Part shown: positions 1 to 7,107 of the stretch, in pieces
Layout: each line of letters opens with the position of its first letter
How positions within the stretch are numbered: position 1 is the first letter of the stretch
Source: Holosporales bacterium
Lineage (GTDB): Bacteria > Pseudomonadota > Alphaproteobacteria > BNTO01
NCBI GenBank assembly: GCA_031257945.1
Contig: JAIRNU010000075.1
Location: 1 to 16,851 of the forward strand
Length of the DNA stretch: 16,851 bases
Direction of reading: 5' to 3'
The notes under the pieces: model-generated
The model's database searches: none
The model's input: only the letters and a program-made list of their open reading frames with translations
What the model was told of the DNA's origin: nothing
Made by a program: the position numbers and the translations under genes

Positions 1-162
1 AGCTCGCTTCACTTTAGCCAAGCAACCTTCTATCGCCGCAAAAAAGCCTTAGAACGTGGTTATTGCCCAACACGGCGCCCTCACAACACCCGTAAATCCC
101 AATTCGGCAAGGAATATGAATACCGCGCATTCCAAGGGATAGCGGAATGTGTAGGGTGCTAA
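1..162 (+). CDS. 3' end of an unidentified ORF, cut by the window edge
   Basis: An open frame runs from the first base to a TAA at 160-162 (54 codons, no start visible). It contains a short basic stretch (FSQATFYRRKKALERG) that could be the recognition helix of a helix-turn-helix, as in transposases and small regulators; this is inference. The last 14 codons resemble a stretch at 3860-3900 in nucleotide sequence (35 of 41 bases), where no gene continues. This suggests a repeated, partly decayed gene family. I do not recognise the product. Confidence 0.4.
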   Translation, partial: SSLHFSQATFYRRKKALERGYCPTRRPHNTRKSQFGKEYEYRAFQGIAECVGC

Positions 163-181
163 GCGTCACAATAATGCGCTA

Positions 182-210
182 TTGCATTGTATATGTATTC
201 CTTGTAATGT
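182..210 (+). promoter_or_regulatory. possible sigma-70 promoter of tRNA-Leu
   Basis: A -35-like TTGCAT (182-187) lies 17 nt from a -10-like TAATGT (205-210). This places the start of transcription a few bases before the tRNA. Spacing and position fit, but the hexamers are only moderate matches. Confidence 0.35.
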
Positions 211-220
211 TGGTATTATT

Positions 221-307
221 GCGGTCGTGGCGGAATAGGTAGACGCGCAGCGTTGAGGTCGCTGTGGGGGATTCCTCGTGGAAGTTCGACTCTTCTCGAC
301 CGCACCA
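221..307 (+). tRNA. tRNA-Leu(GAG)
   Basis: Class II tRNA with a long variable arm. The acceptor stem pairs GCGGTCG (221-227) with CGACCGC (297-303), followed by discriminator A and an encoded CCA (305-307). The anticodon stem CAGCG/CGCTG encloses the loop TTGAGGT, giving anticodon GAG at 255-257. The T arm carries GTTCGAC. It decodes CUC/CUU leucine codons. The gene appears complete. Confidence 0.95.
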
Positions 308-353
308 ATTTTTTGCTTGTTGTCCAAATTGCGTTTCGCATATTAACAAGCCG

Positions 354-1667
354 TTAAGGGTAAACGATAGAGATCGCCAGCTTCTGCACGTCATCAAAAA
401 TTTTCGCAATGTCCGGAAGCCCAGGCACAATTTTTTGTACAATAGAGTATAAGGTATGTATTGGGCCAATATTGTATCCAACAATATTCTTTTCTAAAAT
501 ATCTTTGTGTAATGATACATTATTCCACCACAAACCAAGCACACCAAGGCTATAGGCAATAAACTGCGCCGTTGCCACGTTGATATCCGACATTAACGTG
601 AATTCCTTTGCAAATAATATTCCAGCAATCACGGTTAATGGGACCAAAAGGCCAGTGCATATTTGTGCTAACAAAGGGGAATCCTCACCGCTTAACCTCC
701 CCGCGGTATTGTACTGAAAATTGGGATCTTTCATCAAAGAAAGCATTTTGTAGAATTCCCCTTTACAGTACGCTTCCAACAATACTGCCCCTACAAAAGC
801 CCACGATGACCCGTAAAAACACGTCAAAGTTTCTAACATTTTGGCCCCGATAAATAAAGATCCAGTACTTATGATGCTCAGCACATCCCTTAGTGTTGCC
901 CTTCTGTCAGGAAGAAGCGGGCTGCCCCCATCGTCACATTCACTTTCTAAAAAGCGGTCGATATGCAGAAAATGCGCAAGCCCCGCTAATGTCGGGAAAT
1001 ATTTCGTAATAATACGAAAACCGGCGTCAATAATTTTTGCCTTAGCGTGAGTATCGACCCTTTTGGTTAGCTCCTCTATTTGCCACATTAAATTTTTTGC
1101 AAACAAAAAGAGGGAGAAAGTTTGTGTGGCCGCGAACCATGTGTAATCGTCATTCAATTGCATCAAATTAGAAGCTTTGCAAATGGCAAAAGACGCCACA
1201 GAAAGCCCTATCGGTATTCCTAAAAGCTTAAATAAAACTAATGAAGCACTTCCTCCGGGATTACGCCCAACGTCACTTTCTTCAAGTGCATTACCAACCA
1301 GGCCATTTCTGGCAAATTCGCAAATCGCATCACAAAAATATTCCGAGCATAAATCCAAAGCCAATACTATCCACGGCTTTGTTTCCAGCGATTTTAGTAA
1401 TACTTCGCGCCCAATATCAACTACGCATTTTTTTATTAATATTGGGGTCATATTCAATCCGTATTTATGCACAATGCTATGTGCATCAGTTTCCACGCCG
1501 CCGGCCCCCGTTCCTACTTGCGAAAAATCTATTAATTCGTCGCGACTCTCCTGGACAGCGAAACAGCTTGACTCCAGCTCCCCAATATTTTCCTTAATTC
1601 CTTGTGTGCTGGTATACACCTCGCCAGACAAAAAAACCACATAACATGTAAAAATAACTTTTTGCAT
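354..1667 (-). CDS. unidentified multi-pass membrane protein with signal peptide
   Basis: 437 aa. The start ATG at 1667 has GGAGG five bases upstream. Residues 1-20 form a probable signal sequence. Hydrophobic, likely membrane-spanning stretches lie at about 141-163, 176-196, 262-275, 285-300, 333-356 and 363-382. They are separated by a soluble N-terminal part (20-120) and a charged loop (200-260) rich in Asp, Glu and Arg. I recognise no family, catalytic motif or repeat. A long lineage-specific membrane protein of this kind is typical of intracellular bacteria, but no role can be assigned. It is transcribed away from the gene at 1900, so the 230-bp gap between them probably holds both promoters. 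The reading frame is intact and ends 47 bp from tRNA-Leu on the other strand. Confidence 0.75.
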   Translation of the reverse strand: MQKVIFTCYVVFLSGEVYTSTQGIKENIGELESSCFAVQESRDELIDFSQVGTGAGGVETDAHSIVHKYGLNMTPILIKKCVVDIGREVLLKSLETKPWIVLALDLCSEYFCDAICEFARNGLVGNALEESDVGRNPGGSASLVLFKLLGIPIGLSVASFAICKASNLMQLNDDYTWFAATQTFSLFLFAKNLMWQIEELTKRVDTHAKAKIIDAGFRIITKYFPTLAGLAHFLHIDRFLESECDDGGSPLLPDRRATLRDVLSIISTGSLFIGAKMLETLTCFYGSSWAFVGAVLLEAYCKGEFYKMLSLMKDPNFQYNTAGRLSGEDSPLLAQICTGLLVPLTVIAGILFAKEFTLMSDINVATAQFIAYSLGVLGLWWNNVSLHKDILEKNIVGYNIGPIHTLYSIVQKIVPGLPDIAKIFDDVQKLAISIVYP

Positions 1668-1899
1668 AATTCCTCCAAAACCCCTAATTGCCCAAAAGCA
1701 ATTCCCCTACCTATATTCAGCATACCCATCTGTGCCTCCTGAAATCAAATTCAAAGATATCCCATAATGCGAAAAAAAAATTATGCAGCAAAAGCGTGGA
1801 TCTCCAAGGGCTGGCGGGCATTTTAGTAAAAATTTATTTGACTTCCAGAACGAAATGCTGAGAGAATTGCCAACGGGTCGTTGATATTATACGGTCAAT

Positions 1900-2391
1900 A
1901 TGGTAACCGGTATGGGAATCAATAGGATAGCTTATAGGGGAGCTTGCAGTGGAGCTTGCAGTGGAGCTTGCAGGGGAACTAAAACAGCGTGGACTGAAAG
2001 CGATATTAAATGTCTTCAGAGCGGGGTGAATTACCGTACTCCTAGAAAGGTGTTAGCAAGTGTGTTAGGACGCACGCCGACCGCCATTAATAAGGCTATT
2101 ATGCGCCTTTCGATTAAAAGGGAGGCCAGGAGTGTAGCGCTAAAGCACCAACAGCAGAGACAGCGTAAGACGCATAGAGGCGATGGCGTTACGGTCTCTT
2201 TTAGCGATGTTTTCTCATTTTTGCGTGAAGTCGGATATTTTGTTCGCGAAAAAAGCATCCGATTGGGGGGGCAGGCGTCCGTTAGCCAGTTTTTCATAGA
2301 TAGGACGCCTGTTACATTAACGAGGATACTGGTTAGAGCAAACTCAATAAGGTTAGAGATGAAGCAGCCAATTTTTATAGTGTGTTCCTAA
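1900..2391 (+). CDS. small basic protein with a Myb/SANT-like helical domain
   Basis: 163 aa, rich in Arg and Lys. Residues about 13-26 contain three tandem four-residue units (GACS, GACS, GACR) encoded by a 12-bp direct repeat at 1939-1974. Next comes a compact helical segment (about 29-75) with a Trp start and the motif YRTPRKVLASVLGRTPTAIN. It resembles Myb/SANT or DNA-binding tri-helical folds that recognise DNA, so a DNA-binding role is inferred. A linker of basic residues (75-95) is followed by a second domain (about 98-163) that I cannot identify. Starts at ATG 1900 or 1912 are both possible; neither has a strong ribosome binding site. The gene is convergent with the one ending at 2468. 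Confidence 0.65.
   Translation: MVTGMGINRIAYRGACSGACSGACRGTKTAWTESDIKCLQSGVNYRTPRKVLASVLGRTPTAINKAIMRLSIKREARSVALKHQQQRQRKTHRGDGVTVSFSDVFSFLREVGYFVREKSIRLGGQASVSQFFIDRTPVTLTRILVRANSIRLEMKQPIFIVCS
1939..1974 (+). repeat. three-copy 12-bp tandem repeat inside a coding region
   Basis: The unit GGAGCTTGCAGT occurs at 1939-1950 and 1951-1962, and with one change (last base G) at 1963-1974. It is in frame and adds Gly-Ala-Cys-Ser units near the N-terminus of the protein at 1900-2391. Copy number could vary by replication slippage without shifting the frame. Confidence 0.9.
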
Positions 2392-2467
2392 AGCGTTGGT
2401 GTGCTGATTGCTAGGATGTATGGAGCGATTATGAGCTGGGCGCAGGCCTATTGCTTGCCGCACTGGC

Positions 2468-3151
2468 CTACGGTACCGGGGTTTCATCTCCTAGTCCCCC
2501 TTGCTTGCTCTCTGTCCATTCTGTGTTGAACAGTCCTGAATCTTGCACCACACTGGTAAGACTATACACTCTGCCATTAGAAAGGGCAACAGCGCTTCCT
2601 ATACTGGATGGCGATATTTCGTGGTTGTGCTGAAAAATTCTGACTGCAAACGCAAGTGGATCGTTGCCAATACCCAAATCGTGGCATTGGGTAAGATCTA
2701 GTTTGATCCTACTTCCAAAGAAAGCCCCATTTTCGATAGTTTGTACCGAGCTCCCGCGTTCGAATGTAACTGTTCGAACGTCGGGATACCTTGCCAAAAA
2801 GAGAGGGGGAATGTTGCGCATGTTTTTAGAAATAACCATGTGTTCTGCGTCAAGGATTACAAAAGGCTCCATTTTGTAACGCAAGTAAAACCAAGTACCA
2901 AATACGCCAGCAACTCCAACAATTGCAGGGAAGCCATTACCTTGCAAAAACGTTGGTACGCTACAAAATTTCTCTGCTACGCATCGACCTACTATTGCAA
3001 AAACAGCTGCAACACCTCCACCAAACACTGGAATTCCCACATCTGTTACGAGCGTGTTCCGGCCTTCATCGTGTGCTGGTCTCTCCGCTGCAAACACACC
3101 ACTTGCTAATGTGTTGGTGAGCAGGAGGCCTGCTAGTAATACCTTTTTCAT
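2468..3151 (-). CDS. secreted/membrane protein with LRR_5-like segment
   Basis: 227 aa. The start ATG at 3151 has a GAGATG element upstream. Residues 1-21 make a clear signal peptide (MKKVLLAGLL, ending near FAA). Two further hydrophobic stretches at about 38-56 and 73-92 could be membrane spans. Residues about 97-160 have the rhythm of BspA-type leucine-rich repeats: VRTVTF, a short gap, VQTIENGAFFGSR, then LDLTQC. In known families such repeats occur on surface or secreted proteins that contact host proteins; here only one to two units are visible, so this is suggestive. The C-terminal 60 residues are Ser/Gly rich. It is convergent with the small basic protein gene, and no operon partner is seen. 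Confidence 0.65.
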   Translation of the reverse strand: MKKVLLAGLLLTNTLASGVFAAERPAHDEGRNTLVTDVGIPVFGGGVAAVFAIVGRCVAEKFCSVPTFLQGNGFPAIVGVAGVFGTWFYLRYKMEPFVILDAEHMVISKNMRNIPPLFLARYPDVRTVTFERGSSVQTIENGAFFGSRIKLDLTQCHDLGIGNDPLAFAVRIFQHNHEISPSSIGSAVALSNGRVYSLTSVVQDSGLFNTEWTESKQGGLGDETPVP

Positions 3152-3412
3152 TCGTCATCTCATAAAGCAAATAACATGGCGTATGTATACGGTAGAAAGG
3201 GCAAAAAAGCAAGCATATTTTTTACTTTGTTAGTGTGGGCGTTTTATTAAGAGGCACCAAGATTACGCAGCTTTTCATGGTGGGAAAATAGGCCGAGAAT
3301 TACAGTCTATCAACCAGTTAGTCCATATACTTTTTTAGAACTAATCGAGAAAATTGACATACTGAGTGACCACACTTGCAAAATTGATGACGACACTGTA
3401 GGCTAACGACGT

Positions 3413-3502
3413 GGATAGGTGGCCGAGTGGTTGAAGGCACCGGTCTTGAAAACCGGCAAAGGGGAAACCCTTTCGTGGGTTCGAATCCCACTCTATCCGC
3501 CA
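3413..3502 (+). tRNA. tRNA-Ser(TGA)
   Basis: Class II tRNA. GGATAGG (3413-3419) pairs with TCTATCC (3492-3498) with one G-U pair, followed by discriminator G and an encoded CCA (3500-3502). The anticodon stem CCGGT/ACCGG encloses CTTGAAA, giving anticodon TGA at 3447-3449. The extra arm AAAGGGGAAACCCTTT is well formed, and the T arm carries GTTCGAA. Confidence 0.95.
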
Positions 3503-3977
3503 CCAGAATTTTAGATAAATTGTCTCTGCATGCGTCGGGTCAGAAATAGGGCTCAAAACCCCAGGATCTGTGCTGTGTAAAAGCCGGATGAAATCGATAC
3601 GTAAAGTATAGCTAATTTTCTTGAAAATCCATCAGTAAGTATACCTCTTCAACTAATGGATTGTTCTATCCGAAAAGCCGTGATTTTGTGCGGATATTGG
3701 ACCGGAATCTTTAGTTGATTGGGTATAACTGTTCAACGTCAGGAATTCTAGGCGGCGAACCCGGTCAGAGCAGTGTGGCTGTCAATAAATTCAGCTATAC
3801 CGAGATGGGAGACTTTTTGGCCCATTGACATGCTTGTTTCAAGTACTTGTCCCAACCGCTGAATACCGCGCACTCCAAGGGGCAACTGAGTGTGTAGGGT
3901 TGAGGCTTTCAAGGTGGTTCCTTTCACTCTTAATTTTATCTAATATCCAATATGGTTTGGCCTAACGGTAGTTCCCT
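3503..3977. other. gene-poor spacer with nested inverted repeats
   Basis: No convincing gene in 475 nt. CAACTAA (3650-3656) plus GATT pairs with AATC plus TTAGTTG (3711-3717), enclosing TATCCG/CGGATA. An alternative stem pairs AATCCAT (3626-3632) with ATGGATT (3656-3662), which overlaps the first stem, so the two exclude each other. At 3860-3900 lies a partial copy of the sequence at 117-157. A promoter for nuoC should lie in this stretch, but I cannot point to one. Confidence 0.6.
3860..3900 (+). repeat. partial second copy of the sequence at 117-157
   Basis: 35 of 41 bases match, including a 13-base identical start (TGAATACCGCGCA) and TGTGTAGGGT at the end. The first copy ends an open reading frame. 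Here the frame has no recognisable coding partner upstream, so this is probably a decayed fragment of a repeated gene or element. Confidence 0.6.
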
Positions 3978-4457
3978 TTGATTACACCCCAACAAAATGC
4001 ATTTGATTTATGCGAAAAAATTCAAAGAGTAATTGGGCTAGAATGCGATGATTTCAGCGGGGAAATCCCCATTTTGGATATTTTCTCATCTCAATTAGTG
4101 CGAGTTTTAACGGTCCTTAATAGCAATAGGATACTGTTTTTTAAGCGGCTTGTGGATATAGTTGTCGTCGATAGGCCAGATTATGAAAAACGTTTCGAAA
4201 TAAATTATATAATCGCGAGCACCTTGTTCGACACAAAATTAAATGTTCGTATTAATATAGACGCGGAAGAGCGCATTAATAATATTTACTACATTTATCC
4301 GCCGGCATATTACAGGGAGTGTGAGATGGCGGAACTTTTCGGAATAGAATTCTTCAATAACAAAAAAATAAAACAAATTGTGACGCAAGGGCGGGCGGCA
4401 GACTTCCCATTAAGAAAAGAACCACAGGCTTTAGGAGAAAGAAATGAGGAACCCTAG
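3978..4457 (+). CDS. nuoC: divergent NADH-quinone oxidoreductase subunit C (30 kDa subunit)
   Basis: 159 aa. NuoC is a peripheral-arm subunit of respiratory complex I, next to NuoD at the quinone pocket. Diagnostic blocks are LVDIVVVDRPDYEKRFEINY (about 53-72) for the canonical LVDLxGVDYPxRxxRFEVVY, and YPPAYYRECEMAELFGIEF (about 107-125) for WPxAxWxEREAFDLFGIxF. After these, DFPLRKE matches the terminal HPLRKD. The normal ERE reads ECE. Length is a little below the usual 180-220. There is no ATG start: the frame opens at TTG 3978, just after an in-frame TAG at 3969-3971, with no clear ribosome site. The 5' end may therefore be eroded, or a non-ATG start is used. It overlaps nuoD by 14 nt, so translation is probably coupled. 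Confidence 0.8.
   Translation: MITPQQNAFDLCEKIQRVIGLECDDFSGEIPILDIFSSQLVRVLTVLNSNRILFFKRLVDIVVVDRPDYEKRFEINYIIASTLFDTKLNVRINIDAEERINNIYYIYPPAYYRECEMAELFGIEFFNNKKIKQIVTQGRAADFPLRKEPQALGERNEEP
4433..4446 (+). promoter_or_regulatory. ribosome binding site of nuoD inside nuoC
   Basis: AGGAGA sits just upstream of ATG 4444, inside the last codons of nuoC. It fixes the nuoD start and supports coupled translation of the pair. Confidence 0.75.
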
Positions 4458-5589
4458 CAACTGCAAAGATAAATCGAAAATCGTTGATTACGGGCCGCTT
4501 GGATTCTCTATGCAAGGGGAATTTAGGATGGGGCTTGTGCTAAATGGAGAAAAAGTAGACTACATTGAATTGGAGTTTGGGTATAAACATTTCGGCATCG
4601 AGAAAATTATTGAAAAAAGCAATTTATACGAGAATCTGTTACTAATGCAGCGCATCGGTGGGACGCTCTCTTTTTGCTATGCGCTTACGTTCCTGCGGGG
4701 GCTCGAGAGGATTACACGGACCTTGCCAACAGAGAAAGACGAATGCTTAAGGGCGATTATATGCGAGGGGGAAAGAATAGTTTCGCATCTGGTAAATATT
4801 GCAAAAATTATAAAATTGACGGGGCTGGAGTTCGTTTTTTTCGAGGTGCTGCGCTTCAGGAATAATTTTTTCAAAATGTATCAAAATTTGTTTGGGAAAA
4901 GGGTTTTCCCGAATTTCCTAATTTTTGGTGGGGAGCGCTATGACGTACTATCAGAAACGCTACATAATTTTTTTACTTTTTTAAAACAGGCTGAGAGCAT
5001 AATCGCAGAAATTAATACGGTAATGGCGAATATAATTTTCAAAAAAAGAACCGTTGATGTTGGGATAATCAGCAAAGATCTCGTAATAAATTACTCGCTG
5101 TCTGGGCCTAATGCGAGGGCGTCTGGCGTCGACTACGATATAAGAAAAATAAATAAAGGGAGTATTTATAATAAAATACAATTTCAGATCCCGCTTTGTA
5201 CTGCCGGAGATGTGTATTGTCGTTGTTGTATACGTATAGAGGAAATCCACCAAAGTCTTAGTATCATCCAACAGCTTATAGTTTTATTTAAAAGCTGGAG
5301 CGGAATAAAGAATCAGCCGGCGGAGGCGAGCCTGAGGGTAGACTACGATATGATTGATTTACGCAAATATGAAATTGCGCAACATTATGAGGCGGAGGAG
5401 AGCCCGCGCGGGGAGCTTGGCTTTTATTTCGTTACTAATGCAACAAACCGCCTGTATCGCTGCAAAATCAACGGGGCAAGCCTGAATACTGTGCAGATTG
5501 TAGAGGAAATATGCCAAAACGTTATGGCTGCAGATATCGGTGTTATAGTGAAGTCCCTGGACTTATTGGTTAGTGAGGTTGATCGCTAA
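4444..5589 (+). CDS. nuoD: divergent NADH-quinone oxidoreductase subunit D (49 kDa subunit)
   Basis: 381 aa, near the usual length of about 390-420. NuoD forms most of the quinone-binding cavity of complex I. The family signature is strongest in the second half: KRTVDVGIIS (201-210), SGPNARASGVDYDIRK (220-235), GDVYCRCCIRIEEIHQSL (255-272), RGELGFYFVTNATNRLYRCKI (about 325-345) and the final SLDLLVSEVDR. The first half is heavily changed. The normal GPQHPAAHG reads GPLGFSMQG, so both histidines are gone. The DY of the Tyr87 loop (Thermus Nqo4 numbering) reads RI, and the aspartate in LDxGAxTPF is replaced by Lys. These are the residues held to contact quinone in studied enzymes. The frame is open and codons look normal, so it is not an obvious pseudogene. 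No other nuo gene follows. Confidence 0.85.
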   Translation: MRNPSNCKDKSKIVDYGPLGFSMQGEFRMGLVLNGEKVDYIELEFGYKHFGIEKIIEKSNLYENLLLMQRIGGTLSFCYALTFLRGLERITRTLPTEKDECLRAIICEGERIVSHLVNIAKIIKLTGLEFVFFEVLRFRNNFFKMYQNLFGKRVFPNFLIFGGERYDVLSETLHNFFTFLKQAESIIAEINTVMANIIFKKRTVDVGIISKDLVINYSLSGPNARASGVDYDIRKINKGSIYNKIQFQIPLCTAGDVYCRCCIRIEEIHQSLSIIQQLIVLFKSWSGIKNQPAEASLRVDYDMIDLRKYEIAQHYEAEESPRGELGFYFVTNATNRLYRCKINGASLNTVQIVEEICQNVMAADIGVIVKSLDLLVSEVDR

Positions 5590-5948
5590 TCTGTAATTCG
5601 CGGCCTGTTCTGGGCGGCCCTAATGTGGTGACGCCTGTATCCCTGAGTTTTCTAAGGGGTTGAGGTGGCGCTGGCAGTACCACCTGGATTTCTGGGGGTT
5701 TTAGGTATTCGCAAAGTATTAACGGTTCCTTAACCTTTTTGTGATATCCTTTAAATGGGGGCCATCCCAAGCCCCCACCCACCCCAGGGGCCGGGCCGTA
5801 GCTGTCGTGATCTATATTCTTATAGTGCCACAAAAAGGGTTAACAAGTCAACCTGTTTTCAGTTAATAATGTATGAAAAATGAAAATAAATATTTGGGGG
5901 CCTAGTATTGGGATGGTATTGCTACAATAAAAGCTTTGTCCAATAATA
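5590..5948. other. intergenic region after nuoD, no convincing gene
   Basis: It holds small hairpins: AGGTGG/CCACCT near 5662-5684, and a GC-rich TGGGGGC/GCCCCCA near 5755-5776 without a T-run. An imperfect inverted repeat ends in CTAG, CTAGTATTGG at 5902-5911 against CCAATAATACTAG at 5940-5952. A minus-strand frame (TTG 5833 to 5570, 87 codons, proline-rich) has no ATG, no ribosome site and overlaps the nuoD end, so I do not call it. Confidence 0.55.
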
Positions 5949-6092
5949 CTAGACCGTTGCAAAAGTGAGTAATTTCGAGGAATTTTTAGGAGTATACGAA
6001 GCAGAACCGCAGCGTACTTGATGTACGTGAGGGTTCGATCATCGGAGCGACGCTAAAATTATCGAAAGAACGAAGCTTTCGCAACGGTCTAG
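5949..6092. mobile_element. 144-bp MITE-like palindromic element bounded by CTAG
   Basis: The ends are CTAGACCGTTGC (5949-5960) and GCAACGGTCTAG (6081-6092), exact reverse complements. Pairing continues discontinuously inward (AAAG/CTTT, TTTCGA/TCGAAA, ATTTTTAG/CTAAAAT, AACC/GGTT) to a central CGTAC-TTGAT-GTACG hairpin. No reading frame fills it. GACCGTTGC-type ends with a CTAG target duplication fit IS5-family elements as known, so a non-autonomous IS5-like MITE is inferred. CTAG is itself palindromic, so the duplication cannot be separated with certainty from the repeat. Confidence 0.75.
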
Positions 6093-6133
6093 TGCGGAAT
6101 AAAAAACAGACAAATATGTAGGGAGCTTAGTCA

Positions 6134-6676
6134 TTACTCATCGCGCCTCAACCTCTCCAAAGCGGAAGCAACTGTAGTATCTTTCATTTTACTACCGCGC
6201 GAAGAACCGAACTCGAAAGAATAAGCGTCCTTCAGGCAACTCCCAAAAATCCCTGCAATTGTTGATATAATGCCAACGGCCTCCCCCGGCAAAATGTCGG
6301 AATAAAAAGCCAAGGAAAACAGGCACATTACAAGCCCTAACGCCGCGGAAAAAACCATAAGATCGGCCCGGCGGTTTGCCTGGCCAGCCCGTATCAGCTC
6401 AATATCGCGCTCTCTAGCATTTTGGCGGTCCTCCAGCAATGCAATCTCCATATCCGTTTCCATGCGCAAAATCTCCTTTTGGAAATCAGAAACCAGCAGG
6501 CAATTGCCCTTCAATGCGTTAATAGCATCCCCTGGCTCAAGAGTTTTCGTGATTTTCTTGGCGATTTCTACAACATTGGACGCGACGAATTCAGCCTTCC
6601 GCCCGGAAAGCCACCGCGCAATAATCGGCGCAAATTCAGCCAAACCAATTGCCGCCGCCATAAGTGGAACAGCCAT
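6134..6676 (-). CDS. phage/GTA 3TM-type holin
   Basis: 180 aa. Proteins of this type insert into the inner membrane and release the lysin. The N-terminus has an amphipathic or hydrophobic stretch (2-22). A charged, coiled-coil-like region (about 60-100, rich in Glu, Arg, Asp) follows, then two hydrophobic spans (about 104-126 and 131-149). Near the end is the motif FEFGSSRGSKMKD, the FGSSxGS-K ending typical of GTA_holin_3TM proteins. ATG 6676 is preceded by GGAGG and starts right after the lysin stop, so the two genes form a lysis cassette at the end of the phage operon. Confidence 0.7.
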   Translation of the reverse strand: MAVPLMAAAIGLAEFAPIIARWLSGRKAEFVASNVVEIAKKITKTLEPGDAINALKGNCLLVSDFQKEILRMETDMEIALLEDRQNARERDIELIRAGQANRRADLMVFSAALGLVMCLFSLAFYSDILPGEAVGIISTIAGIFGSCLKDAYSFEFGSSRGSKMKDTTVASALERLRRDE

Positions 6677-6677
6677 T

Positions 6678-7106
6678 TTACACCTCCAGTTGGAAAAATA
6701 GGTGTTGCCCGATTTTTACCGTTGGCATCTTGTTTTCCGCCCAATACGGTAGGTTTTGCGACGATACAGCATAGTAGTGGTCTGCACCTTTGGTTAGGTC
6801 CGGCCAAGCCCCGCAAATAACGTTATCAGCAACGTTTAGGCAGGTCTTAAAAAGGGAATCGTCATGTGTAACCTGCTGTATAACGGTGTAGTTGCTATCG
6901 CTAGCATTCCAACATGAAAACTGTTTCGGTTTCTGGCAGACTTCCCTTATATCCCCGCCAAACCACGATTTCCTATTAACGCGGTTAATCACGACATTGC
7001 CAATTGCAATAAGCGCCGCCAAACCACCATCAACGCGGGAAAATTCTCCCCGTGCTTCGCCATAAATTGTTCGCGCCAAAATATCGGCATTCAAATTTGA
7101 TAACAT
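6678..7106 (-). CDS. phage cell wall hydrolase, SleB/Hydrolase_2 family
   Basis: 142 aa, about the whole catalytic domain, without a signal peptide. This family cuts peptidoglycan. Visible family features are TIYGEARGE (13-21) with the probable catalytic Glu17, the AIGNVVINRVN helix (34-44), VCQKPKQFSCW (56-66) and DHYYA (109-113). The lack of a secretion signal means it would need the neighbouring holin to reach the wall, as in phage endolysins. ATG 7106 has GGAGG upstream. It abuts the gene at 7108 and the holin gene at 6676, so the three are co-transcribed. Confidence 0.85.
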   Translation of the reverse strand: MLSNLNADILARTIYGEARGEFSRVDGGLAALIAIGNVVINRVNRKSWFGGDIREVCQKPKQFSCWNASDSNYTVIQQVTHDDSLFKTCLNVADNVICGAWPDLTKGADHYYAVSSQNLPYWAENKMPTVKIGQHLFFQLEV

Positions 7107-7107
7107 G

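Noticed and set aside
1532..1729. 65-codon minus-strand frame overlapping the start of the 437-aa protein
   Set aside because: It is a shadow in another frame. The 437-aa frame has the GGAGG site, a signal peptide and consistent length.
5199..5245. Cysteines in the GDVYCRCC stretch of NuoD as hydrogenase-type metal ligands
   Set aside because: They sit in the normal GDxYDRxxxRxEE block of NuoD and do not match the paired CxxC motifs of [NiFe] hydrogenases.
5570..5833. 87-codon minus-strand frame after nuoD
   Set aside because: The only start is TTG with no ribosome site, the composition is proline-rich from a C-rich stretch, and it overlaps the nuoD end.
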